Source of the DNA: Mitsuaria sp. GD03876
GTDB lineage: Bacteria > Pseudomonadota > Gammaproteobacteria > Burkholderiales > Burkholderiaceae_C
Assembly: GCF_029840635.1 (NCBI RefSeq)
Contig: NZ_JAOCCU010000019.1
Span: 1 to 64,000, forward strand
Length of the DNA: 64,000 bases
Reading direction: 5' to 3'
This document shows, piece by piece, positions 1-8,740 of this stretch. A program made the position numbers and the translations under genes. Numbering within the stretch: position 1 is the first letter of the stretch; each line of letters begins with the position of its first letter. Below the pieces are notes generated by a model. The model was not told the origin of the DNA. It searched no databases and saw only the letters and a list, made by a program, of their open reading frames with translations.

Positions 1-1
1 C

Positions 2-1870
2 CGGCGCGCGCCGAAGGAGGAAGCGGCCGCGGCGCCGGGAGCGACGTCGGTCCAGGCGCCGGCGCCGGCGCCGGCGCCGGCCTCGGACACGGCGCGCGGC
101 GGCGACCGGTCGGCGGCGCTGCTGACCGACGATCCCGCGACGGCGACGCCGGAGCAGATGCCCAAGGACGCGTTCCTCGCCCGCCTGCGCGCGGAGGTGT
201 GCTCGGCGGTCGACGCGGCGCTGGCGGGCAGCGGCCGGGATTCGCAGGGCTGTCCCTGGATCGATCACTGGTTCGGCCACTACGAGGGCCGCAGCGCGGC
301 GCAGGTCGAGACGGCGCTGCGCCGTTACGCGCCGGAGACCGCGGGCGCGACATCGGTGCAGGTCTACATCGCCGCGGTGGTGACGCGCGTGCGGGCGAGC
401 GCCACGACCTTCCGCGAGACCGGCCAGGTCACCGGGCTCCCGGACGACCTGCCGGACAGCCCGATGGCCGGCGGCGGCGCGCTGGCGGTCTTCGGCGGCA
501 TGTTCTTCAAGGCGCGCCCCGGCGGCGCGCGATGGGCGGATCCGGCGTCGGTGCGCGCGGGGCTGGGCAGCGGCGAGCCGATGCCGGGCCCGGTGCGGGG
601 ACGGATGGAATCCGCGCTCGGCATGGGCCTGGGCCATGTGCGCCTGCACACGGACGCGACGGCCGCGCAGGCGGCGGACCGCCTCAACGCGAAGGCCTTC
701 ACCATCGGCCGCGATGTCGCCTTCGGCTCGGGCGAGTTCCAGCCGGGCACGCCGCGCGGCGACGCGCTGATCGCTCATGAACTGGCCCATGTGGCGCAGC
801 AGGACGGCGCGCGGGCGCCGGACGCGGGCCGCGACAGGGGGGAAACGCCCGGCCTGGAGGAAGAGGCCGACCGCTCGGCGCTGGGCGCGCTGTCGACGCT
901 CTACGGCAAGGGCAGCGCCGGCCCGCCGGTGCGCCATGGCGGCCCGGCCACGCGCGGCGGGCTGCGGCTGCAGCGCTGCAAGTCCGAGTCCGAGAAGGCG
1001 CGCGAGGCGGAGATCAACCGCCTGGGCGGCCTGCAGTACGACTTCCTCGAGAAGCAGCGCAAGGAAACCGAGGACCGCAAGCGCAAGGAGGCCGAGGAGG
1101 CGGCGAAGAAGTCGGGCCTGCCGCCGCCGGTCACGCCGCCGACGGTGACCGTCGACGACATCATCAAGAGCGAGACCAAGGCCGCCGATCCGCCCAAGCC
1201 GGCCGATGCCTGGACCAAGCTGGATCCCAAGGTGCAGGACGACTGGAAGAAGCGCGCCGATGCCGCCTGGAAGAAGGTCGTGGCCAGCGTCGCCGGCACC
1301 GAGCTGGAGACGGTGATGAAGGGCAAGAGCCTGAAGTTCGACCCCAAGGACGCGCTGGAGCAGGGCTACTTCGGCGCGCAGTTGGGCGACGAGCTCGAGG
1401 TCGGCATGCAATGGGTGGAACTGGCCGAGAAGGACGCGAAGAACGTGTGGCCCAACGTGGCGCACGAGCTCGGCGGGCACTTCGAGTACGGCAAGGCCTA
1501 CGCGACCGAGATCATGAGCTCGGCGCTGGAGCGCATGCCCGAGGCCGAGCGCAAGAAGTGGAAGACCGATCCGGTGCTGCGGCAGAAGTTCTTCGACACC
1601 TACGAGTACGCGGAGACCGAGATCTTCGCGGAGCTGCGCGAGCGGCGTTACGCCCATCCCGAGACCGGCACCGCGCCGCCCAATCCCACCGACGATCCGG
1701 ACGTGGACGTGCCGCGCCAGCTCAACGTGCTGAAGAAGGCGCTGCATCCGGAGGTCGCCAAGGCCGTGGTGGCGCACCTGAAGGCGCGCGTCGACGCGTC
1801 GCCCTCGCTCCTGGAACGCGACAAGAAGTTCTTCGCGGAACAGGTCAAGGCCGTGTTCGGCCCGCCCTGA
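2..1870 (+). CDS. eCIS-core (DUF4157) protein with HELGGH metallopeptidase-like C-terminus, 5' end outside window
   Basis: The frame is open from the first bases of the window. An ATG at 158 exists, but the residues before it (ALLTDDPATATPEQ) align with the sequence before the same point in the two downstream paralogues, so the true start lies to the left. Order: Ala/Pro-rich linker (about 45-85); shared module with GRDSQGCPWIDHW (from 158); DUF4157 with VRLHTD and LIAHELAHVAQQ (HExxH-like, His codon 776-778); LQRC boundary (970-980); a charged helical stretch; then a unique C-terminus with VAHELGGHFEYG (His codon 1463-1465) and a Glu-rich ETEIFAELRERR segment. DUF4157 is known as the eCIS core domain of toxins linked to extracellular contractile injection systems. 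The C-terminal HExxxH spacing is not the classical HExxH, so a zinc peptidase activity is inference. The next gene starts one base after the stop. Confidence 0.75.
   Translation, partial: RRAPKEEAAAAPGATSVQAPAPAPAPASDTARGGDRSAALLTDDPATATPEQMPKDAFLARLRAEVCSAVDAALAGSGRDSQGCPWIDHWFGHYEGRSAAQVETALRRYAPETAGATSVQVYIAAVVTRVRASATTFRETGQVTGLPDDLPDSPMAGGGALAVFGGMFFKARPGGARWADPASVRAGLGSGEPMPGPVRGRMESALGMGLGHVRLHTDATAAQAADRLNAKAFTIGRDVAFGSGEFQPGTPRGDALIAHELAHVAQQDGARAPDAGRDRGETPGLEEEADRSALGALSTLYGKGSAGPPVRHGGPATRGGLRLQRCKSESEKAREAEINRLGGLQYDFLEKQRKETEDRKRKEAEEAAKKSGLPPPVTPPTVTVDDIIKSETKAADPPKPADAWTKLDPKVQDDWKKRADAAWKKVVASVAGTELETVMKGKSLKFDPKDALEQGYFGAQLGDELEVGMQWVELAEKDAKNVWPNVAHELGGHFEYGKAYATEIMSSALERMPEAERKKWKTDPVLRQKFFDTYEYAETEIFAELRERRYAHPETGTAPPNPTDDPDVDVPRQLNVLKKALHPEVAKAVVAHLKARVDASPSLLERDKKFFAEQVKAVFGPP
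55..82. repeat. GGCGCC tandem hexamers in an Ala-Pro linker
   Basis: Four back-to-back GGCGCC units plus a partial one encode an Ala-Pro run in the linker of the first eCIS-core protein. Each unit is itself a palindrome. It is most likely a low-complexity linker rather than a regulatory site. Confidence 0.6.
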
Positions 1871-1871
1871 C

Positions 1872-4490
1872 ATGGACGCGACCCGGGCAGCCGCGCAACC
1901 GGCGTCGGCCACCGCGCGCGTGCCGTCCCTCAAGGAGACGGTCGCACCGGCCAACGACCCCGCCGAGCACGAGGCCGACCGCATCGCCGACGCGGTGCTG
2001 CAAGGCCGGCGATGGCCGCTGCCCGGCCAGTCCGGCTGGTCCGCCGCCACCGATCCTGCCTCTCTTGCTCCCTCTCCCGCGGGGCGGGAGAGGGCAGGGG
2101 TGAGCCTCATCCAGCGCGCCGCCAAGCCCGGCGGCGAGCCGGCCGTGACGAGCGCCTCGCCGCTGCTGGTGGCCGACGACGCCAACGCTGCCCCCGGACA
2201 GATGCGCAAGGGCGAGTTCATGGCCGCCTTGCGCGCCGGCATCTGCGCCGCGGTCGACGCCTCGCTGGCGGGCACGGGGCGCGATTCGGAAGGCTGCCCG
2301 TGGATCGAGCACTGGCTCGGTTACTACGAGACCCGCAGCGCCGTCGACATCGAACGCGCGCTCCTGCGCTACGCCCCCGAGGCCGCCGGTGTCCCGACCG
2401 CCGCGCAGTACATCCGCGTGGTCACCGCGCGCGTCAGCCAGAGCGCGCAGCACTGGGCCCGCACCGGCGAGGTCACCGGCCTGCCCGACGAGATGCCCGG
2501 CGCAGCCGGCGGCGGCGGGTTGCTCGCCGGCCTCGGCGCGATGTTCTTCAAGCCGCGCTCCGGCGGCGCGCACGCGGCCGACCCGGTCTCGGTGCGCGAG
2601 CAACTGGGCCGCGGCGAATCGCTCGGCGGCGGCCTCCGCGCGCGCATGGAAGGCGCTTTCGGCACCAGCTTCTCCGCCGTGCGGCTGCACACCGACGGCA
2701 CGGCGGCGCGCTTGTCCAACCAGCTCAACGCGCGCGCCTTCGCGATCGGCCCGCACATCGCCTTCGGCGGTGGCGAGTTCCAGCCCGGCACGCCGGCGGG
2801 CGACGCGCTGATCGCGCACGAGCTCGCGCACGTGGTGCAGCAAGGGCAGGGCGGCGAAGGTGCCGCAGGTGTCGCCCCCAGCGGCGCTCGCGGGCCCGTG
2901 GCCTCCGGCGCGACATCGACGGCGCTCGAGCACGACGCCGATGCGTCCGCCGCCGGCGTGGCGGCGACGCTGTGGGACGCCGGCTCGGTGTCCGGCCTGC
3001 ATCGCGAGGCCCGGCCGCGCCTGCGTTCGGGGCTGAGCCTGCAGCGCTGCGCGAGCAAGCCCAAGACGGCGGTGCCTGGCGCGCAGGGCGCCCCGGCGAA
3101 GGTCAAGCTCACCCCGCTGCAGGAGCGCCAGCAATCGCTGTCCGGCGCCGGCGAGCGCCTGCGCGACGTCAGCGCCTGGGCCACGGGGCAGCAGAAGCAG
3201 CAGGGCGTGCCCGACATCAAGGGCGTGAAGGACCTGGCGCCGGCCGAGGCCGCCAAGGTGGCCGAGGCGATCGACCTGCTGACCAAGGCGAACGCGACCT
3301 TCGGCATCCAGGCGCTGGACGAGATCGGGCCGCAGCTCGACGAGGTCGTCGCCAAGACGAAGGCGGCGCGCTCGACCAGCGGCGCCACCGGCGGCGACAG
3401 CCAGGACCAGCGCCTGGCCGCCAACCAGACGCGGCTGTCGCTGAACCGCGCGATCGACGCGTCCAACGAGGTCAACACGCGGGTGACGGCCTTGAGCCAG
3501 ACGCTGGACGTCGCCGCGATCAAGGAACACACCGATGCCATCGCCGCGGCGCTCGACGGGCTGCAGAACGACGCGAGCGCCATCGACGACGCCTACGACG
3601 CGATCCGCAAGCATGTGCGCTCGGTCAAGGAGCTGATCCGCGACCTGAAGACCCGGTCGTCTCAACTGCCGGCGGCGGTGGGCCGCATCCTCTTCGTGCT
3701 GCGCAGCTTCCTGGCGCTGAACGCGCCGGGCCGCGCCGCCGCGCCGACCGACGACGAGATCAAGGCCTACCTCGCCGGCACGCAGGGCAACCTGGGCCAG
3801 GACTTCAACCTGGTCTTCGGCGACGGCCGCGAGACGATGGGCTTCGATGTCTTCGTCATCTACGCGTCGGTGCTGGAGCAGCAGCTCGCGGTGCGGGCCA
3901 AGATGGCGGCGGCGCAGGTCAAGCCGGCCTCGCCGGTGCCGACGCTGGGCAATGCCGAGGACTTCTTCAAGGCGCTCAAGACCAAGGGCAACGCCGAGGT
4001 CATCGACGCCTACGACAGCTACGCCGGGGCCTACTTCTATCACCGCGTCATCGACAAGTTCGACGACATGAAGGTCAGCGGCGTGGCTGAGCTGTACACG
4101 CGGCCGCTGTCGATCTTCGGCCTGCGGCCGCTGGTCTGCACCGGCTTCGCGATGCTGGGCGCGCATCTACTGCAACAGGCCGGCGCGTCGCTGAAGGCCT
4201 TCCACGTGGCGGTGCGCGCCAGCGACGAGGCGATCGTCGAGAACCGCATCGACGCCGGCCATGCGCTGGCGCACCTGACGCGCAAGGGCCAGGACCTGTG
4301 GGTCACCAACGCCACCGTCGAGGCGTCCAAGGCCGATGCCGAGCGCACCGTCGGCTGGGACCCGAAGGACAAGACGCTGCGCGAGGCGACGGGATCGACG
4401 GTGCCGGGCGCCAACGCCAACTTGGAGAAGGCGCTGGGCGAGCGCGGCGACGCGATCCGCAACCGCGGCAGCGGCGGGCGGCGCAGATAG
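1872..4490 (+). CDS. eCIS-core (DUF4157) protein with papain/transglutaminase-like Cys-His C-terminal domain
   Basis: 872 residues. The ATG lies one base after the upstream TGA, so translation is probably coupled. The N-terminus has HEADRIADAV, a motif common at the start of DUF4157 proteins. The shared module (QMRKGEF, GRDSEGCPWIEHW) is followed by DUF4157 with HELAHVVQQG (His316) and the LQRC boundary near residue 395. Residues about 400-690 are helical and Ala/Lys/Asp rich. The last 120 residues contain VCTGFAMLG (Cys756), GHALAHL (His797) and LWVTNATV about 17 residues later, which is the Cys-His-(Asp/Asn) layout of the transglutaminase-like/papain superfamily. A cysteine protease or related effector is therefore likely but not certain. 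A perfect palindrome has inserted in frame into the linker near residue 70 (see the repeat at 2070). Confidence 0.75.
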   Translation: MDATRAAAQPASATARVPSLKETVAPANDPAEHEADRIADAVLQGRRWPLPGQSGWSAATDPASLAPSPAGRERAGVSLIQRAAKPGGEPAVTSASPLLVADDANAAPGQMRKGEFMAALRAGICAAVDASLAGTGRDSEGCPWIEHWLGYYETRSAVDIERALLRYAPEAAGVPTAAQYIRVVTARVSQSAQHWARTGEVTGLPDEMPGAAGGGGLLAGLGAMFFKPRSGGAHAADPVSVREQLGRGESLGGGLRARMEGAFGTSFSAVRLHTDGTAARLSNQLNARAFAIGPHIAFGGGEFQPGTPAGDALIAHELAHVVQQGQGGEGAAGVAPSGARGPVASGATSTALEHDADASAAGVAATLWDAGSVSGLHREARPRLRSGLSLQRCASKPKTAVPGAQGAPAKVKLTPLQERQQSLSGAGERLRDVSAWATGQQKQQGVPDIKGVKDLAPAEAAKVAEAIDLLTKANATFGIQALDEIGPQLDEVVAKTKAARSTSGATGGDSQDQRLAANQTRLSLNRAIDASNEVNTRVTALSQTLDVAAIKEHTDAIAAALDGLQNDASAIDDAYDAIRKHVRSVKELIRDLKTRSSQLPAAVGRILFVLRSFLALNAPGRAAAPTDDEIKAYLAGTQGNLGQDFNLVFGDGRETMGFDVFVIYASVLEQQLAVRAKMAAAQVKPASPVPTLGNAEDFFKALKTKGNAEVIDAYDSYAGAYFYHRVIDKFDDMKVSGVAELYTRPLSIFGLRPLVCTGFAMLGAHLLQQAGASLKAFHVAVRASDEAIVENRIDAGHALAHLTRKGQDLWVTNATVEASKADAERTVGWDPKDKTLREATGSTVPGANANLEKALGERGDAIRNRGSGGRRR
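2070..2094. repeat. REP-like perfect hairpin inside the coding sequence
   Basis: An 11-bp arm CCCTCTCCCGC, the spacer GGG and the exact reverse complement GCGGGAGAGGG. The flanks (CTTGCTC before, CAGGGGTGAG after) resemble the CTCCCTCTCCC...GAGAGGG...GGGGTGAG elements scattered between genes in many high-GC proteobacteria; that resemblance is from memory. Here it is read through as LAPSPAGRERAGV inside the eCIS-core gene and keeps the frame. Confidence 0.7.
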
Positions 4491-4498
4491 GCGGCAGC

Positions 4499-6700
4499 AT
4501 GAAACGGACACCGACCGCTTCCAGGACCTCGTCGACCGTCGGCCGCGCGTCGCGCGGCGCGGGTGGACGAGGCCGGTTCACCGAGCCCATGGGCCCGCGC
4601 GCCGACGCGTTCGAGGCCGAGGCGGACCGCGTCGCGCGCGCGGTGGTGAAGGGGCCGGGCGGCGGTGCCGCCGCCGGCGCGGGGACGACGTGGTCCCTGG
4701 CCGCGCACGCGGCGCTTCGGGAGGGCACGACGATCCGGCGGGCGCCTCAGGAGGGCGCCGTGGGCGCGGTCGAGGCGGCCAAGGTGCCCGCGCCGGCCGA
4801 GGCGCCCCGACAGGCGGAAGCACCGTCGCGGGCGGAGCCGTCCTCGCCGACCGCGTCGTCCGGACGTGGCGCCTTGCTGGCGGAGGACGGCGTCGACGTC
4901 CAGCCGGGGCAGATGCGCAAGGGCGAGTTCCTCGACGCGCTGCGCGTGGACCTGTGCGCCGCCGTTGACGAGGGGCTGGCGGGCACCGGGCGCGACTCGC
5001 AGGGGTGCCCGTGGATCGACCATTGGCTGGGGTACTACGCCGACCGCGGCGCCGCCCAGATCGAGCGCTCCCTGACGCGGTACGCGCCGGAGACCGCCGG
5101 CGCGATGGACGCGCGCGACTACATACGGGCCGTGGCGGCGCGGGCCAGGCGCAGCGCGCAGACCTACGCCAAGACCGGCCAGGTCACCGGCGTGCCCGAG
5201 GACGTGCCCGACGGTGGCGCCATGGGGGGCGCGATGGGCGGTGGCCTGCTGGGCGCCTTCGGCGGCATGTTCTTCAAGGCGCGGCCGGGCGGGGCCCGCG
5301 AGGCGGATCCGGTGTCGGTCCGCACGCAGCTGGGCGGCGGACGCGCGATGCCGGGCGCGGTGCGCTCGCGGATGGAGTCGGCCTTCGGCGTCGACTTTGG
5401 CCAGGTGCGGCTGCACACCGATGCCCGGGCGGGCCGGACCGCGGAGCAGCTCAATGCCCGCGCCTTCACCGTCGGCCCGCACGTGGCCTTCAACACCGGC
5501 GAGTACCAGCCCGACAGCCTCGTCGGCCAGGCGCTGCTGGCGCATGAACTGGCGCACGTGGTGCAGCAAGGGCGGGGCGAGGCGCTGCAGCGTCACTCGC
5601 GCGCCCCCGGCGAAGGCGCCCAGGCGCTGGAGCAGGACGCCGACACCGCCGCCGTGGGCGCGGTGGTCTCGATCGCGACGGGCGCCCGCAAAGGCCTTGC
5701 GAAGGTCGCGCAAGGCGCCATGCCGCGGCTCAAGTCCGGACTTCGGCTGCAGCGCTGCGGCCGCCACGACCCAGTGCCCAAGGCCAGGCCGGAGATTCCG
5801 ATCACGGAGGAGTCCCTCGGCGCGCACGCGGTGTCCTGCATGATCGCCGCCAACAAGGGGCCGCATACGAAGGACTCCGGCGTCTGGTACGCGCAGGGCT
5901 ACGAGTCCGCCTTCCCCGACGAGTGGGAGAAGGGCTACGCCAAGGGCTACGCCAACCCCGACTACTGGGAGCGGATCGACACCTACCAATGGCGGCTGAA
6001 GAAGGGACGCAGCGCCTCGGCCGGCGTGAAGGCCTGGCTGAAGGGCCTGACGATCGCCGAGTGCTACGCCACCGCGATCGTCTCGGAGGTCGACGCGGTG
6101 CGCGCCGGCATCGGGGACGCCAAGTTCGACGAGCTCTTCGGATCGGAGGACACGCCCGGCGGGCTGTTGCTGGAGCTCGGCCAGAAGGGCTCGAACGCGC
6201 TGTCCGACGGTGTCCTGCGGCACAAGAACGATCCCGACATCGGCACGATGGGCAACCGGCCGGCGGTCGTCGGCGAATGGCACTACTTCTACAACCATCC
6301 GCAGTACCTGCTGAAGCATCCGGCCGGCGTCTACCAGGGCGAGAACGCGATGCTGCGCAGCGACCGCGCGCCCAATGGCGACCAGCTGTGGGAGGGTCTC
6401 GGCCAGAAGAAGGTGACCGAGCGGCAGATGTACCTGAACATGATGGCCGACTACAACCAGCCGCGGACGCAGTGGGACGAAGCGCGGCTCGACGGCATCC
6501 GCAAGGCCAACGGCGGCAAGCTCCCGGCGGCGTACGACCTCAAGAGCGGCGTCTTCCCGGAGACCTTGAAGTCCTACCAGGAGATCCTCGACGCCCCGCC
6601 GTACAAGATCCGGGGCACGGAGCGCAAGGGCGGCTACAGCCCCGGCGCCCGCAAGAACCTCGACCCCGAGAAGGTGCAGGAACTGAAGGACATGCCATGA
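4499..6700 (+). CDS. eCIS-core (DUF4157) protein with Bacillus Tgl-type transglutaminase C-terminus
   Basis: 733 residues from the ATG at 4499, eight bases after the previous stop; an in-frame extension upstream overlaps the previous gene and is rejected. Order: AEADRVARAVV start motif; Pro/Ala linker; shared module (QMRKGEF, GRDSQGCPWIDHW, near residues 138-180); DUF4157 with HELAHVVQQG (His349, Glu350, His353); LQRC boundary near 418; unique C-terminus. That C-terminus matches B. subtilis spore transglutaminase Tgl as recalled: AECYATAIV (Cys522) against Tgl FECATAIV around its catalytic Cys, IGDAKFDELF against IGEDKFNASF, and YQGENAML (Glu615) against WRGENVIL. The Tgl histidine of the FAHGLGI segment is not obvious here (LWEGLG). 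A protein cross-linking or deamidating effector is inferred. The stop overlaps the next start (ATGA). Confidence 0.8.
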   Translation: MKRTPTASRTSSTVGRASRGAGGRGRFTEPMGPRADAFEAEADRVARAVVKGPGGGAAAGAGTTWSLAAHAALREGTTIRRAPQEGAVGAVEAAKVPAPAEAPRQAEAPSRAEPSSPTASSGRGALLAEDGVDVQPGQMRKGEFLDALRVDLCAAVDEGLAGTGRDSQGCPWIDHWLGYYADRGAAQIERSLTRYAPETAGAMDARDYIRAVAARARRSAQTYAKTGQVTGVPEDVPDGGAMGGAMGGGLLGAFGGMFFKARPGGAREADPVSVRTQLGGGRAMPGAVRSRMESAFGVDFGQVRLHTDARAGRTAEQLNARAFTVGPHVAFNTGEYQPDSLVGQALLAHELAHVVQQGRGEALQRHSRAPGEGAQALEQDADTAAVGAVVSIATGARKGLAKVAQGAMPRLKSGLRLQRCGRHDPVPKARPEIPITEESLGAHAVSCMIAANKGPHTKDSGVWYAQGYESAFPDEWEKGYAKGYANPDYWERIDTYQWRLKKGRSASAGVKAWLKGLTIAECYATAIVSEVDAVRAGIGDAKFDELFGSEDTPGGLLLELGQKGSNALSDGVLRHKNDPDIGTMGNRPAVVGEWHYFYNHPQYLLKHPAGVYQGENAMLRSDRAPNGDQLWEGLGQKKVTERQMYLNMMADYNQPRTQWDEARLDGIRKANGGKLPAAYDLKSGVFPETLKSYQEILDAPPYKIRGTERKGGYSPGARKNLDPEKVQELKDMP

Positions 6701-7236
6701 GCGACGCGACCCTGGTCTTTCGCGGTTTCGAGCAGCGGCCCCCGCCGTTCGTCGATGCGCTGCTGGACGTGGCGCTGGCCAACACCGGCGCGCAGCCGCT
6801 CTGGTTCGTGCTGCCGCTGATCCTGGAGACGCCGGGCGCGCTTGGACCGCTGTTCGCCTCGGCGGTCGAGGTGATGGAACTGCCGGGCCCGGGCCGCGTG
6901 CGGATCGCGCGTTTCCTCGGTCCGGGCAGCTTCCAGCTGCTGCGCCTGGCACCCGGCGTCCGGGTGCGGGTGGCCGGGCTGCCGGTCACGCTGACCGGCG
7001 CGCGGCCACGCGACACGCTGACGATCCCGCTGCTGACCGCGCGGGAGCTGCGCCTGGAGGACCGGCTCATCGAGCATTGGCTCGGCATCGACCTGACGAC
7101 CGCGTCGGACGCCGACGCCGTCTTCGAGGACGGCGGCATCGTGGCGAGCCAGGACACCGAGGGCGTCCAGGCGTTGCCGGTGCGGTCGTCAGGCGTGCAG
7201 TCGATGGCTCGGGTGCTCACCCTCGGCGGCAGTTGA
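6697..7236 (+). CDS. Unknown protein coupled to the eCIS-core genes
   Basis: 179 residues; the ATG overlaps the upstream stop as ATGA, so it is translated with the transglutaminase-type effector. I do not recognise the family. No signal peptide or membrane segment is apparent. The sequence is rich in short beta-forming stretches (VRIARFL, VRVRVAGLPVTL), with a Pro-rich start (EQRPPPFVDALLDVALANTG) and a C-terminal region of acidic residues. Position suggests an accessory role such as a chaperone, loading factor or immunity protein for the upstream effector, but nothing in the sequence proves this. Confidence 0.6.
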   Translation: MSDATLVFRGFEQRPPPFVDALLDVALANTGAQPLWFVLPLILETPGALGPLFASAVEVMELPGPGRVRIARFLGPGSFQLLRLAPGVRVRVAGLPVTLTGARPRDTLTIPLLTARELRLEDRLIEHWLGIDLTTASDADAVFEDGGIVASQDTEGVQALPVRSSGVQSMARVLTLGGS

Positions 7237-7267
7237 CGTCCGTCGCCACGCAGGAAGGAGTCGCGCC

Positions 7268-8398
7268 ATGCCCACCCCACGCCCTGGATCCTGGCCCCCG
7301 CCACGGTTGACGATCCTCGGCCGCCGCGTGTCGAGCTTCCAGGTCTGCGGCGCCGTCGGGCTGGTGGTGGCCACGACGCTGGTGTCGGTGCTGACCTGGC
7401 ATTTGCGGCTGCCGCCCTGGATCGTCCCGTGCCTGCTGGCCAGCGGCCTGGCCACCGCCTTCGTGCTGGCGATGGCGACCAAGGTCCTCACCGGCCAGGA
7501 GACGCTGGTCTTCTATCACCACGAGATCGCGATCCTGGCCACCAGCGCGTTGCTGCTGCAGGCGCTGGGCGCGCCGGTGCTGCGCGTGCTGGACCTCAAC
7601 GCGCTGTGGCTCGGCGCCTTCCTGGTCTTCGGGCGGCAGGGCTGCCTGATGGTCGGCTGCTGCCACGGCCGGCCGCACCACTGGGGCGTGCGCTACAGCG
7701 AGTCGCACGCGGCCGAGGGCTTCCCCGCCTGCTACGTCGGCGTGCGGCTGTTCCCGGTCCAGGTGCTGGAGTCGGTGCTCGTCGCCGCCATCGTCGTCGC
7801 GGGCAGCGCGTTGGCCTGGCGCGGCGCCCCGGCGGGCAGCGTGCTCGCCTTGCACGTCGTCTGCTACTGCGCGGTGCGGATCTGGCTCGAGGAACTGCGC
7901 GGCGACGCCGCCCGGCCGTACTGGGGGCGCTTCTCGGAGGCGCAATGGACCTCGGCCGTGTTGATGGCGGCGGTGCTCGCCAGCGAATGGCTGGGCCGGC
8001 TGCCGCGCGCCGACTGGCACTTCGGCGTGGGGCTGGCGACGGCGATCGGCCTGGCCGTGCTGGCGCTGACCGGCCGCGCGCGGCATCGCATCCTGGCGCC
8101 GCGTCACGCGGACGAGGTCGCGCGGCTGCTGCGGTCGCTGCCACAGGCGCCGCACGGACCGATCGCGGTGCGGCGCACCTCGCAGGCCTTCGGTGTCTCA
8201 TGCCAGGCACTGGGGCCGGTGGACGGCCGCCCATCGACGCTGTACGCGCTCTCGCACGCGGGACGGGCCCTGGACGACCGGGAGGCCCGCGTCCTGTCCG
8301 GATTGATCGCGAACCTGGTCGGCGCGCGCGGCGCGCGGGCCCCGCTGCGCGGCGCGCGTGGCATCTACCACCTGATCGTGCGGGACACCCCGCGCTGA
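7268..8398 (+). CDS. Lgt-like (prolipoprotein diacylglyceryl transferase family) membrane protein
   Basis: 376 residues with a clear Shine-Dalgarno AGGAAGGAG before the ATG. Several hydrophobic segments (for example residues about 25-45, 55-75, 85-130, 165-190 and 235-265) make it an inner-membrane protein, with a soluble tail of about 100 residues. The segment FGRQGCLMVGCCHGRP followed by FPVQVLES corresponds to the Lgt signature (GR-GNF-NGE-GR, then the H/P-x-Q-LYE region), but the Asn and Glu positions of true Lgt are Cys. This Cys-rich form marks a divergent Lgt-like subfamily, so standard lipoprotein lipidation is doubtful. It sits in the middle of the eCIS-core gene string, 31 bases after the previous gene. 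A role in membrane attachment or effector modification is inference. Confidence 0.72.
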   Translation: MPTPRPGSWPPPRLTILGRRVSSFQVCGAVGLVVATTLVSVLTWHLRLPPWIVPCLLASGLATAFVLAMATKVLTGQETLVFYHHEIAILATSALLLQALGAPVLRVLDLNALWLGAFLVFGRQGCLMVGCCHGRPHHWGVRYSESHAAEGFPACYVGVRLFPVQVLESVLVAAIVVAGSALAWRGAPAGSVLALHVVCYCAVRIWLEELRGDAARPYWGRFSEAQWTSAVLMAAVLASEWLGRLPRADWHFGVGLATAIGLAVLALTGRARHRILAPRHADEVARLLRSLPQAPHGPIAVRRTSQAFGVSCQALGPVDGRPSTLYALSHAGRALDDREARVLSGLIANLVGARGARAPLRGARGIYHLIVRDTPR

Positions 8399-8426
8399 TC
8401 CCTTTTGCGGCTTTCGAGGAGACGCC

Positions 8427-8740
8427 ATGCCGGACCTCAATCCCGTACCGCTCCGTCTCGCGGCACCGCCCGTGTCGTCGCGCGGCGGCCAGGCCGTCTG
8501 GGCCCGTTCGGTGCTGCGGCTGCAGCGCAGCGTGGGCAATCGCGAGGTGGTGAGGATGCTGGGGCTGTCGCAGAGCCTGCCGGTGGTGCCGGCGCCCGAC
8601 GCAGCGGCGCAGGAAGCACCATTGGCCCTGGTGCCGGCGCCGGCGGCCGGGCCCTGGCGGCGTTGCCTGCAGCTCGCGTGGCGGCGGCTGCGCGGCCTGC
8701 CGCCGCCGGACGAGGCCGTCGTGCTGATCGAGGAACGGCG

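Noticed and set aside
4298-4498. Longer N-terminus for the third eCIS-core gene
   Set aside because: It would overlap the conserved 3' part of the second gene by about 190 bases; the ATG at 4499 starts a normal sequence just after that gene ends.
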